A stretch of 64,000 nucleotides of DNA, taken from Xanthobacteraceae bacterium. GTDB taxonomy: Bacteria; Pseudomonadota; Alphaproteobacteria; Rhizobiales; Xanthobacteraceae. Each line of letters opens with the position of its first letter. Position 1 is the stretch's first letter. Positions 36,235 through 44,986 of this stretch are shown piece after piece. The translations under genes and the position numbers were made by a program. The notes beneath the pieces were generated by a model. It made no database searches, was not told where the DNA came from, and saw only the letters and a list, made by a program, of their open reading frames with translations. The stretch lies in the NCBI GenBank assembly GCA_022841625.1, contig JALHRD010000022.1, forward strand, positions 21,669 through 85,668. Reading direction: 5' to 3'.

Positions 36235-37254
36235 CTACTTCAGCATTTCCGAAGTCTTTTCGACAACGGGCGCTGGGGTCGCGTGGAGTTCGGCAACCAG
36301 TCGTTGAGCCTCGCCGCCGGATACCGGCAGAATTTCAAGTCGCGCTTTGTGGGCGCCGGCCAGCAGCTCAGGATCGGCCATGGCCTTGAGAAATGCCGTC
36401 CGTAAAACCTCGACGCGATCCTTCGGCACGCCCGGCGGTGCCAGGAACGGATAGGCGATCTGCTGACGGGCGAACACCAGGCGCAGGATGTCGCGTTGCT
36501 CGTCGGTCTTGGCGAGGTCGATCACCAATGGGACATTCGGCATGTCCGGATGTTTGCTCAGGGCCAACTGTGTCAGGAGATTGACCTGCTTGCGTTCAAG
36601 CCATTCACGGCGGGTTGCCTGGACGCTCGACCACGACCAGCCGCAGCGGCCGCCAACTTCGCCGCGCTCCATCGCCAATAGCATTTCATTGCCGCCACGA
36701 TAGCCGCCGATCAACCGCATGCGGGTGCCAAGCACGCCATTGATGATCTTGCTGAACTGATAGGCGTCGGCGCCGGCTCCGGAATGGGCGACCACCAGTT
36801 CTTTGGACAGCATGTCATTGAACGTCGTGACGCCACTGCCATGCCATGACACGCAGAGGCTGACTTCGCTGCTGGCGCTGCCAATCCAATTGAATTGCGT
36901 GGCGTCGAACTGTGCGGCCTTGTTACCGAACAACGGTTCAAAGGCGGTGGCGCGGTAGATGGTCCCAATGCTGGTGCCGTCGCGCGGCGCCGTATTGTAG
37001 AGCAGGTTGGCGAGCCGCAACCCACCGGCTCCGTCGATATTTTTGGCGACAATCGTTGGATTGCCCGGGATGTATTTGCCCATCGTGCGGGCAAGCAGGC
37101 GCGCATGGGCATCGTAGCCGCCGCCGACCGTCGAACTGATGCCGATTTCGATGGTTCGTCCCTGGTAGAATTCCGCCGGCGTTTGCGCCTGCGTCGACGC
37201 GACGGCGTGAAACAACGCCATCGCCACACTGGTCGGGCCGATCAGATATCGCAC
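36235..37254 (-). CDS. Bug/TctC-like substrate-binding protein, FYRGK subtype
   Basis: The frame is open upstream to 37458, but a signal peptide begins at GTG 37254 (LIGPTSVAMALFHAVASTQA), with GAGGG 4-8 bases before it. The mature part has AEFYQGRTIEIGISSTVGGG, GKYIPGNPTIVAKNIDGAGG and NWIGS. Length 339. It sits 29 bases after the cupin gene. Confidence 0.84.
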   Translation of the reverse strand: MRYLIGPTSVAMALFHAVASTQAQTPAEFYQGRTIEIGISSTVGGGYDAHARLLARTMGKYIPGNPTIVAKNIDGAGGLRLANLLYNTAPRDGTSIGTIYRATAFEPLFGNKAAQFDATQFNWIGSASSEVSLCVSWHGSGVTTFNDMLSKELVVAHSGAGADAYQFSKIINGVLGTRMRLIGGYRGGNEMLLAMERGEVGGRCGWSWSSVQATRREWLERKQVNLLTQLALSKHPDMPNVPLVIDLAKTDEQRDILRLVFARQQIAYPFLAPPGVPKDRVEVLRTAFLKAMADPELLAGAHKARLEILPVSGGEAQRLVAELHATPAPVVEKTSEMLK

Positions 37255-37283
37255 GCCACCCTCGTTATTGCGCAGTCCAGAAA

Positions 37284-38147
37284 TCAATCCTGCTTGATCT
37301 GGGTGCTGGTCGCGGGGCCCATGCCGGTAATGAGCACCATCACTTCTTCGTCCTTGGCGCCGTCGAAATGGATACCGCGGCCGAAATGGGTCACGAAGGT
37401 TCCGGTTGGCATTGGCACGGTGTTGTTTTGATCGAATTTCGGACCGCTGCCGACCCACCAGATTCCCTTCAGGACCGTGATGAAGCGGTCATTGGGATGG
37501 AAATGCGGACGGCTGAAAGCGCCGGGCGAGAACCGGTTGATCACCATATAGGGCCCCTCCTTCGACGGATCGCCGTACAGGATGACCTGATTGGTCGGCG
37601 ACTTGTTGAAGGGGTCGCGCCATTTGTACTGATCGGGCGCGAGGTAAGTCACGGCGGTGGGATTGAGCGAACTGAATTTCCCCTCGGTTTCGGTGGCGCG
37701 GGTGCTTGCCGCTGGGCCGACGCCGGCGATCAAGAGCACCGCATCTTCCTCCTTGGCGCCGTCCCAATGCACGCCATTGGCGAGATGGGTGACGAATGTC
37801 CCGGCGCGCATGGGGATGGTGTTCGGGGGATCAAACGCCGTGCCGGTGCCGTTCCACCAGGTGCCACCGAGCACAAAGATCATGCGATCGTTGGGGTGGG
37901 AATGCGGCCGGCTGAAATTGCCGCCTTTGTTCCATTTGGTGAGGTTGACATAAAAGCCGCTGGTGCCGTCGCCATGGAGCGATACGCCATTGGCCGGCGA
38001 CTTATTGAACGGGTCGCGCCATTTGAACTGGTCTTGCTTGAGATAGACAACCGATTTTGGATCGAGCTCCACCGCCAACGCGGCGTTTGCCAGCATGACG
38101 GCCAGCGCGGGGAGCGTAAACGTCAAAAATCGGCGCGTGGTGGTCAT
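37284..38147 (-). CDS. Exported tandem-cupin protein
   Basis: A signal peptide (1-25, NAALA) is followed by two near-identical cupin copies, about 32-148 and 166-283. Shared blocks are QFKWRDPFNKSP/QYKWRDPFNKSP, SRPHSHPNDR/SRPHFHPNDR, GTFVTHLANGVHWDGAK/GTFVTHFGRGIHFDGAK and GVGPAAST/GMGPATST. Each copy keeps the HxH metal pair and a later His, so both could bind metal. The closeness of the copies suggests a recent duplication. It leads the Bug/Rieske/amidohydrolase operon. Function unknown. Confidence 0.8.
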   Translation of the reverse strand: MTTTRRFLTFTLPALAVMLANAALAVELDPKSVVYLKQDQFKWRDPFNKSPANGVSLHGDGTSGFYVNLTKWNKGGNFSRPHSHPNDRMIFVLGGTWWNGTGTAFDPPNTIPMRAGTFVTHLANGVHWDGAKEEDAVLLIAGVGPAASTRATETEGKFSSLNPTAVTYLAPDQYKWRDPFNKSPTNQVILYGDPSKEGPYMVINRFSPGAFSRPHFHPNDRFITVLKGIWWVGSGPKFDQNNTVPMPTGTFVTHFGRGIHFDGAKDEEVMVLITGMGPATSTQIKQD

Positions 38148-38313
38148 TGGCGCCCTCCCATGTCTTATTTGTTGCAGCCGGTTCGGCGCCGGTTTGTCGT
38201 CAGCCTAACGCCCCTGCTAGCGCGGGGAAAGCGCCGGATTTCCGAATTCCGTTGGGCGGGCGAGTTGCTATGATTGGCGCTGGCGAGGCGAACTGAGATC
38301 AGGGGAGAGATGA

Positions 38314-39483
38314 ATGCGACGGATGGCGGTTGTGGCGGCTTTTGCATTGGCGATGACGGCGGCTTCGGCTTATGCGATCACCGGCGAAAAGGCCGAATTC
38401 AAGAAGGTTGCCGACGATGTCTATGCCTTTGTCGGCAAACTCAATGACGCCAATGCGCTGGTGGTCGTGACCTCCCAAGGCGTGGTCGTGGTGGACACCG
38501 GCAACAATCCGCCGGAGACACGGCTGTTGCAGCAATTCATCCGTGGGGTCACGAGCCAGCCGATCCGCTACGTCATCATAACGCAGAACCACGGCGACCA
38601 TACCGGCGGCACGCCGTTGTTCGCGCCGCCCGCGACCGTCATCGTGCATGATCGCGTCGCCAAGGATTGGGCAAGCTGGAAGCCACATCAGATAAAATCA
38701 TGGCGCACGCGGTTTCGCGAGCGCACCGAGGCGATGAAGAATGTTCATCCGCTCGATCATGTCGTGAGCTTTAGCAACAACATGTCGCTGAAGCTCGGCG
38801 GCAAGACCATTGAGCTGCTCTACGTTGACGATCCGCACAATCCGGGCGACATCGCGGTGTGGTTGCCTGAAAGTGGCGTCATGCATGCCGGTTTTGTCGG
38901 CTATATCGACCGCCATCCCGACATTCGTCCGGATTACAGCCATGGCACCACCTGGGGAATGCTGCGGCAGCTTGAGGTGTTTAGCGCGCTCAAGCCGCGA
39001 GTGATGGTCCCGGCGCACGGGCCGCTCGGCGACGTCAAGGACTTACATGCTTTGACCGATTACCTCTTGTTGGCCCGCAAGAAGGTTCTTGTCATGCTGC
39101 AACAAGGGCTGCCGCTCGCTGACATCATTAAGCAGTTTCACATGAACGAGTACAAAGGCTGGGACCGCGAGTCGCATTTTGCCTGGATCGCGGAAACGCT
39201 CTATCGCGAACTGCAAGGCATGGGGCCGCAGCTTGTGACGCTGGTCGAGGAGCGGCTCAGCGGTACGATCACGCAGGTCGGTCAGGAGGGACGGCGGCTG
39301 ACCGTTCGCACCGATGCCAGTCGGGAAATACGATTGCGCGTCACCTCCGATACCGACATTACCGGGGCGGCCGATCGCTCGCAGCTTAAGGCCGGCATGA
39401 GGGCGAGCGCGCTCTATGTTGTGCCGCAAGGCGCCAACGCCGCGCTCGGCTTTGATGTCTATGAGCTGGGCGTGGCGCCGTAG
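38314..39483 (+). CDS. Exported MBL-fold metallo-hydrolase
   Basis: Signal peptide 1-21 (ASAYA). The metal motif reads TQNHGDHTGG, that is N-x-x-D-H in place of the usual H-x-H-x-D-H first His pair (NHGDH). Later ligands are DDPHNPGD and PAHGPLGD. After about residue 305 there is a C-terminal beta-rich extension (GTITQVGQEGRRLTVRTD) not seen in short members. AGGGGAGAG precedes ATG 38314. It resembles alkyl-sulfatase or quinoprotein-associated MBL proteins only in general terms; substrate unknown. Confidence 0.8.
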   Translation: MRRMAVVAAFALAMTAASAYAITGEKAEFKKVADDVYAFVGKLNDANALVVVTSQGVVVVDTGNNPPETRLLQQFIRGVTSQPIRYVIITQNHGDHTGGTPLFAPPATVIVHDRVAKDWASWKPHQIKSWRTRFRERTEAMKNVHPLDHVVSFSNNMSLKLGGKTIELLYVDDPHNPGDIAVWLPESGVMHAGFVGYIDRHPDIRPDYSHGTTWGMLRQLEVFSALKPRVMVPAHGPLGDVKDLHALTDYLLLARKKVLVMLQQGLPLADIIKQFHMNEYKGWDRESHFAWIAETLYRELQGMGPQLVTLVEERLSGTITQVGQEGRRLTVRTDASREIRLRVTSDTDITGAADRSQLKAGMRASALYVVPQGANAALGFDVYELGVAP

Positions 39484-39492
39484 TTGCGGTGG

Positions 39493-40161
39493 TTAGAGGC
39501 CGGCCAAGCCGGCCAATGCCGGTTTGAGCTCGATGATCCCGCGGTAGCACATCTCGAGCGCTACGTAGAGAATGACCGCCAAGCCGACATAGGCAATCCA
39601 GCGGTGCTTCTCCAAAAGCCGCGCGATGTAGGCGGACGCAATCCCCATCAACGCGATTGATAGTATAAGCCCGAAGACCAACACATAGGGATGGTCGCGG
39701 GCGGCACCGGCGACGGCCAGCACATTGTCGAGCGACATCGATACGTCGGCGATCAGGATCTGCAAGGTCGCTTGACCGAGCGTCTTACGGGGCGCCCCCC
39801 CGGCAATAGTCCCGTCGGCGTTGAGGTCGCGATCGCTGACCGCCTCGACGGCAGCGTGCTCGGCCTCGTGCGAGACGCGCAGCTCGCGCCACATCTTCCA
39901 GGAGACCCACAGCAGCAGTATCCCGCCAGCGAGCAAAAGGCCGACGATCTGGAGCAGCTGTGTGGTGACGGCCGCAAAGCCGATGCGCATCAACGTGGCT
40001 GCCGCGATGCCGATCAGGATGGCCTTGGCACGCTGGTGGGCCGGTAGACCGGCAGCTGCTAGTCCGATGACAATGGCATTGTCGCCGGCCAGCACCAGGT
40101 CGATGATGACAACTTTAACGAACGCCGAAATTACGTCGGCGGAAAACATTCCTTCCAACAC
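39493..40161 (-). CDS. TerC/YjbE-family membrane protein (first copy)
   Basis: The 222-residue protein has about seven helices with two acidic intramembrane motifs, DLVLAGDNAIVIG and ADVSMSLDNVLAVAG, the TerC signature. TerC relatives such as Alx and the Bacillus MeeF/MeeY export manganese or metallate secreted proteins. I looked for a yybP-ykoY Mn riboswitch in the 400 bases upstream and did not recognise one. It is convergent with the MBL hydrolase gene. Confidence 0.88.
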   Translation of the reverse strand: MLEGMFSADVISAFVKVVIIDLVLAGDNAIVIGLAAAGLPAHQRAKAILIGIAAATLMRIGFAAVTTQLLQIVGLLLAGGILLLWVSWKMWRELRVSHEAEHAAVEAVSDRDLNADGTIAGGAPRKTLGQATLQILIADVSMSLDNVLAVAGAARDHPYVLVFGLILSIALMGIASAYIARLLEKHRWIAYVGLAVILYVALEMCYRGIIELKPALAGLAGL

Positions 40162-40580
40162 GGCTGGGTGCGCCTCCTGCGCTGCGATGTAAGGAGGGCC
40201 TGCGTCGCGTAACGCTCACAATCTCATAATCTTGAGTCATCCAGCGTCCAGGGAGGACAACTGGAAAACCACGCGGGCTGCTCCGACTGAAGTCCAGTCC
40301 GACATCGCAGCCCATGTGGACTGCCAGAGGGGCCCGGCCTGGAAGGTTTGAAGATTTAGAGAATATAGCATATTCCGAGAGTGAGAAAAGTGATATCCGG
40401 AGTTTTCGCACCGTAGTTATACGAAGTGAAAAACCCGCATGGTTTGGTTGCGGGGGGTGAAAATCAACCTCTACGTTGCAAGCCATCGCCGATGGTGGCT
40501 GATGTCGCTCGTATACGGCCGCAGGTGCAAGTGGTATTTCTGACACGGCTCCGTCGCTGAAGGGGGCTCGGTGCGAAGAA
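40162..40580. other. 419-base divergent intergenic region
   Basis: It separates the minus-strand TerC gene and the plus-strand transporter. It holds an inverted repeat at 40361-40375 and a locally AT-rich segment (about 40345-40440) suited to promoters. There is no credible coding frame, tRNA or known riboswitch. Confidence 0.5.
40361..40375. promoter_or_regulatory. Inverted repeat GAATAT-AGC-ATATTC
   Basis: GAATAT (40361-40366) and ATATTC (40370-40375) are a perfect inverted pair with a 3-base spacer in an AT-rich stretch between the divergent TerC and transporter genes. It could be an operator for either. The cognate regulator is unknown. Confidence 0.35.
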
Positions 40581-41999
40581 TTGTGGGGTGCTGCGGGCTT
40601 CGTGCGTCGGATCGACGGGGCCCGTTTTTTTTGGGTGATTTTGGTTGCGCTTGCGTTCGTGGCGCTGGCCGATCCGGTCTATGCGGCGGCAGCCACCGCC
40701 GTTAAGCCGGTCTATGTTTTCGGAATCCCGGTTGATTTCATTCTGTTCGGCCTGACGCTGCTGGGTGTCGCGCTGTTTCACAATCATACGCTTCTGGTTG
40801 CGCTGACCGGCCTTGCGGTTATTTCAGCCTACAAGCTCATCGTCACGGGTTTCAAATTCGGCGCTGGATTGGCCGGATTTGCGCTGCACATTCAGCATGA
40901 GTGGGTGATCCTGGCGAATTTGTTCCTGCTGTTGATGGGATTTGCACTGCTCTCGCGGTATTTTGAAAAAAGCGGCGTGCCCGATGTAATGCCGGCGTAT
41001 CTGCCGGACGATTGGAAGGGTGGTGTGGCGCTGCTCGCGATCGTTTTCGTGCTGTCGAGCTTCCTGGACAATATTGCCGCCGCTTTGATCGGCGGCACGA
41101 TGGCCCGTCACGTTTTCCGCGGCAAAGTTCATATCGGCTATCTAGCGGCGATCGTCGCGGCTTCGAATGCCGGCGGCTCTGGCAGCGTCGTGGGCGATAC
41201 CGCGACCACCATGATGTGGATCGATGGCATCAGTCCGCTATCGGTTGTCTGGGCCTATGTGGCAGCAGTCGTCGCCTTGGCGGTCTTTGCGGTGCCGGCG
41301 GCGCTCCAGCAGCATCGCTATTCGCCAATCGTAAGGGACGCGCCGTCCGGTCTGCGCATTGAATGGATCCGCGTGGGCATTGTTGCGGCCATCCTGATCT
41401 TTGCGATTGGCGCAAACGTAACCGCAAATCTGCGGTTTCCGGCGCTTTTAGATATGCTCCCGGTCATCGGGCTGGCGGTGTGGGTGGTGATCCTTGCTGC
41501 CGCGCCGTTGCGCCAACCGGATTGGGAGATCATGCCCGAGACATTCAAGGGCACGATCTTCTTGTTGGCGCTGGTCACCAGTGCGTCGCTGATGCCGGTT
41601 GAAGAGTTGCCGATTGCCTCATGGCAGACGGCGCTTGGCCTCGGCTTCCTCTCCGCCATATTCGACAATATCCCGCTCACCGCGCTTGCGTTGAAGCAGG
41701 GCGGGTACGATTGGGGCTACCTGGCCTATACGGTCGGGTTCGGCGGTTCGATGATCTGGTTTGGATCGTCGGCCGGCGTCGCGCTCTCCAACATGTATCC
41801 GGAAGCGAAATCGGTCGGATTATGGATTCGCCACGGTTGGCACGTTGCGCTCGCCTACGTTATTGGGTTCTTCGTGATGCTGGTCATCCTCGGGTGGCAT
41901 CCGCAACCCGACCATCGCAAGCGTGTCGACCTGCCAAGAATTCAGGCGTCGCCGACTGTTGTGATGGATGGAAACATCGTGCGGCGACACGCAACCTGA
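40581..41999 (+). CDS. Ion-transporter superfamily antiporter (NhaD/ArsB/citrate-type)
   Basis: The protein is about 470 residues with roughly twelve helices. Two pseudo-repeats carry FVLSSFLDNIAAALIGGTM with SNAGGSGSVVGDTATTMMW, and LGFLSAIFDNIPLTALAL with GFGGSMIWFGSSAGVALSN. The DN motifs followed by Gly/Ser hairpins are typical of NhaD and ArsB. Likely Na+/H+ antiport or anion export. Start is uncertain: TTG 40581 or GTG 40602. Confidence 0.8.
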   Translation: MWGAAGFVRRIDGARFFWVILVALAFVALADPVYAAAATAVKPVYVFGIPVDFILFGLTLLGVALFHNHTLLVALTGLAVISAYKLIVTGFKFGAGLAGFALHIQHEWVILANLFLLLMGFALLSRYFEKSGVPDVMPAYLPDDWKGGVALLAIVFVLSSFLDNIAAALIGGTMARHVFRGKVHIGYLAAIVAASNAGGSGSVVGDTATTMMWIDGISPLSVVWAYVAAVVALAVFAVPAALQQHRYSPIVRDAPSGLRIEWIRVGIVAAILIFAIGANVTANLRFPALLDMLPVIGLAVWVVILAAAPLRQPDWEIMPETFKGTIFLLALVTSASLMPVEELPIASWQTALGLGFLSAIFDNIPLTALALKQGGYDWGYLAYTVGFGGSMIWFGSSAGVALSNMYPEAKSVGLWIRHGWHVALAYVIGFFVMLVILGWHPQPDHRKRVDLPRIQASPTVVMDGNIVRRHAT

Positions 42000-42146
42000 G
42001 TTCGGCGTAGGTTATGGATAGACCGGCGCCACGATTTTAAATTGGGTCGCCACCCCCAGCGTTTCATTGCCGAGCAACTCGCGTACGACGACAACTAGCT
42101 TGGAACGCGCGTGTCCAGCCTGATCGTTTATGCCGCGTATCGCAAC

Positions 42147-42491
42147 TCAGGTTGTTGCGGTGGTGACGAAATAAATCAGAATCTGATCGGGCTTGCTCAG
42201 CATCGCCGCAGCGAAGCCAATAAACGTCAACGCGCCGACGATATCCCAGGTGGTAACATGTCGGGCGTTACGGTCGATATTTAGCCTCCAGGCAACCAGC
42301 GCAACGATCGCCGCGCCTGTCAGGGCGATAAGACTGAGTACCGGAAGTACGAGGGGTCGCGGTAGTTGCGACGCAAGTAACAGTAGTGGCAGCGCTGCGG
42401 TCACAGCCATTGCGACAAGCATGGCTTGCGCACGCAAAAATGACGGCATCCACCCTGGAGCGTTGTCCCAAATCGATTTTCTACGACGCAT
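42147..42491 (-). CDS. Small membrane protein, unknown
   Basis: From ATG 42491 the protein is 114 residues with three hydrophobic segments (about 21-42, 48-67, 84-108) and a basic N-terminus (MRRRKS). There is no recognisable domain. An upstream in-frame start (42527) is less likely. It lies 88 bases downstream of the response regulator on the same strand and may belong to that operon. Moderate confidence that it is real. Confidence 0.5.
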   Translation of the reverse strand: MRRRKSIWDNAPGWMPSFLRAQAMLVAMAVTAALPLLLLASQLPRPLVLPVLSLIALTGAAIVALVAWRLNIDRNARHVTTWDIVGALTFIGFAAAMLSKPDQILIYFVTTATT

Positions 42492-42578
42492 GCAGGATCC
42501 ACTGGGACGACATACCCAATGAGCCAAGACTATGCGGATCCTACCGCAACGGGCACTGGCATCAGTTCGCTAGTATTT

Positions 42579-43184
42579 CTACGGCGTTATTCGCCCCAGA
42601 CGGATAGCCTGCCGGACCAGTACGGCGACGCTCTCTGCCTGCATTTTTTCCATGATCTGGGCGCGATAACTTTCAACGGTTCGAATGCTGAGATTCAGCT
42701 TGGCGGCAATGGCCTGGCTGGTAAAGCCATTTGTAACGAGATCAAAGATCTCGATCTGGCGCGGGGTTAGGCGTGAAAAGCTCTCGCCTAGTTTTTCCAG
42801 CGATTGTTTGGCCAGTTGTTGTTCAAATGTACGGGAAAGTCCGCGATTGATCGCAGCAACAAGCAATCGATCATCGATCGGTTTCTCGATGAAGTCCTCC
42901 GCGCCCGCTTTGATCGCTGCGACGGCCATTGGCACGTCGGCGTGACCGGAAATTAGCACGATCGGTAGAGAAAGATTGCGACACGACAATTCACGCACGA
43001 GATCGATACCGTCGATTCCAGGCATCCGCACATCCGAGACTACGCAACCGGCGCGCGACAAATCGCTCTTTAGAAATTTGTCTGCGGATTCGAACAATTC
43101 AACCCTGAAGCCAAAGACGCTCAGCATCTCGCCAAGAGCGCGGCGAACTGAGTCCTGATCGTCGATGATGAAAACGGTGGTCAT
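42579..43184 (-). CDS. FixJ/NarL-type response regulator
   Basis: The 201-residue protein has a receiver with phospho-acceptor D51 (VVSDVRMPG), S79 and K101, then a LuxR-type HTH (about 138-198) with LTPRQIEIFDLVTNGFTSQAI. It starts at ATG 43184, 11 bases after the kinase stop, so the pair is co-transcribed. The targets are probably the flanking ion-transport genes (inference). Confidence 0.92.
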   Translation of the reverse strand: MTTVFIIDDQDSVRRALGEMLSVFGFRVELFESADKFLKSDLSRAGCVVSDVRMPGIDGIDLVRELSCRNLSLPIVLISGHADVPMAVAAIKAGAEDFIEKPIDDRLLVAAINRGLSRTFEQQLAKQSLEKLGESFSRLTPRQIEIFDLVTNGFTSQAIAAKLNLSIRTVESYRAQIMEKMQAESVAVLVRQAIRLGRITP

Positions 43185-43195
43185 GTGGCGGATGC

Positions 43196-44935
43196 CTATT
43201 CTATCGGGAGCCAAAATCGAAATTCGGTTGCGCCGGCGGTTGACGCGTGAAGCCAAAGGCGCCCGTGATGCGATTGCAAGATGGCGGCGCAGATTGAAAG
43301 ACCAAGACCGAGCCCATCTTGTTTCGATGTCGTGAGTGGTTGGAATAGCCGGCTGGCCAGTTCGGGCGCGATGCCGGCGCCGTTATCGGAGACAGAGATT
43401 TCGATGCGTTTGGGATCTTGCAATACGGTCGCAGCGATCCGGATGCGTCCATTATTGTTGCCGATTGTGCGAATTGAATCGATTGAATTCTGTACCAGGT
43501 TGAGGATGACTTGTTGCAGTTGAACGCGGTCGGCGTGAAGCGGAGGCAGATCGGATGGAAGTGGCGTCTCAATTGTGACGTTCGCGCCGGACGCCTCGGC
43601 ACCTACAAGGATCAAGGCGTCATCGATCAAGGTCTTAGCATTGATGGTACTGAGATGCGGTTCGCCGCGCTGGATGAATGCCCGCATTTGTCGGACAACA
43701 TCGGCGGCATGGTCAATTTGCGCAATCAAAGTCGAGAGATTGTTGTCAATGCGGTCACGGTGATCGCCCTCGCTTCGGAGCAGGTGTTGCGCGGCGCGGC
43801 CGAGTGCGCGGGCAGCGGTGATCGGTTGATTGATTTCATGCGCCAAGGCCGAGGCCATGCTGCTGACGAGATTGATTCGTGCGGCCTGAGCAGCCTCAGC
43901 TTCTTTGGTGCGAAGCAAGGCTTCGACTTCGCGGATCGCGCGATTGGCTTGTTGGCGCTCATTGACAATGACGCCCACGGTCAGGCCGGTCGCGGTCAGG
44001 ACTAGCATGAGGATCTGAAAGTCGGTGAAAATCTTGGTGTCAAAACCATGCCAATGTAGGAACCCAACCAGGCCAAATTGGGTCAAAGCGAGGCCGAGGC
44101 ATGCGCCGTCAAGTCCATGGCGAATGGCCGCCACCACCAGCGGCAAGAAAAACAGATAAAACAATTTCACGCCTGTTTCGCTTTCGGTCACGCCAATGAA
44201 CCATAGGAGCAGCATCACGACAGCGACATAGAGCGCCGCTTCCGGTGCAACGGTCCGCAGAGCGCGTAACGATAGATGCGGCATGTGAAGGATGAGGCGG
44301 AGAATGAGCGGTGTCATGACCGCAATGCCGATGGCGTCGCCGACGAGGATCGGAACCCACGCAGCCGCGAGGTCGGATGGGCTAAGTTGTCCGGTGACAA
44401 TCAGCAGCGCTGGCAGGAGTAGCGCGACAACAACAGCGCCAATGGCGCCCGCAAAAAGCAGTAAGAAAATGTCACGCAGGCGATTGAGGCCTACGTCAAG
44501 TCTGCCACGGACAGCATAGGCAATGGCGCCATAGCCGAGCGCTATGGTGACGGCGATACCGACAGTCGATGGCCAAGGCAGATTGGTTCGCAAGACTGCG
44601 ATTTCGGCAAAGAGTGCACCGATGAATAAGACGGCGCCATAGCGCGCGCCAGCGTAAAGCATCAGCGCAAACACCACACCGAGGCCTGGATTCCAAGGCG
44701 TGACCGGCAGGCCTTTGTATTCGTGGATGAAACTGATCCATTCGAGCGCCACATAGGCGCTCAGGAAGATAATGCCGGTCAAGATAGCGTGGAACCACCC
44801 CGGTGGTGAACCGGGGGGAGCAAAGGCGACGTTTGGCTGGGCGTCTTCGTTCTGCACCCTCAAAATATGCCTGAAAATAGTGGCTCCAGCCAAGGTGGCT
44901 GGCTGCGACATCGGGCTGCTGGCAGATCCAAGCAT
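43196..44935 (-). CDS. MASE1-domain sensor histidine kinase
   Basis: The 579-residue protein has an N-terminal membrane sensor (about eight helices, residues 50-325) with LPVTPWNPGLGVVFALMLYAG, as in MASE1. A short linker coiled coil leads to HisKA with H366 in ALAHEINQP, and HATPase_c has N483, DNGAG (517-521) and GLGLGLS (541-547). The kinase core is of the FixL/PAS-kinase type. MASE1 ligands are mostly unknown. It is divergent from the second terC gene by 51 bases, so a shared promoter region is likely. Confidence 0.9.
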   Translation of the reverse strand: MLGSASSPMSQPATLAGATIFRHILRVQNEDAQPNVAFAPPGSPPGWFHAILTGIIFLSAYVALEWISFIHEYKGLPVTPWNPGLGVVFALMLYAGARYGAVLFIGALFAEIAVLRTNLPWPSTVGIAVTIALGYGAIAYAVRGRLDVGLNRLRDIFLLLFAGAIGAVVVALLLPALLIVTGQLSPSDLAAAWVPILVGDAIGIAVMTPLILRLILHMPHLSLRALRTVAPEAALYVAVVMLLLWFIGVTESETGVKLFYLFFLPLVVAAIRHGLDGACLGLALTQFGLVGFLHWHGFDTKIFTDFQILMLVLTATGLTVGVIVNERQQANRAIREVEALLRTKEAEAAQAARINLVSSMASALAHEINQPITAARALGRAAQHLLRSEGDHRDRIDNNLSTLIAQIDHAADVVRQMRAFIQRGEPHLSTINAKTLIDDALILVGAEASGANVTIETPLPSDLPPLHADRVQLQQVILNLVQNSIDSIRTIGNNNGRIRIAATVLQDPKRIEISVSDNGAGIAPELASRLFQPLTTSKQDGLGLGLSICAAILQSHHGRLWLHASTAGATEFRFWLPIE

Positions 44936-44948
44936 TCCCTGATAATAA

Positions 44949-44958
44949 TACCATGGTA
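44949..44958. promoter_or_regulatory. 10-bp perfect palindrome TACCATGGTA
   Basis: It lies in the 51-base gap between the divergent kinase (start 44935) and second terC gene (start 44987), in an AT-rich segment. It could be a regulator site, but a 10-bp palindrome is weak evidence alone. Confidence 0.25.
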
Positions 44959-44986
44959 CAAATACCTTAATCTCGGAGGGTGCAAG

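Noticed and set aside
40162..40580. Manganese (yybP-ykoY) riboswitch upstream of terC
   Set aside because: Expected from TerC family knowledge, but I could not recognise the conserved core on the minus strand. A covariance search would decide.
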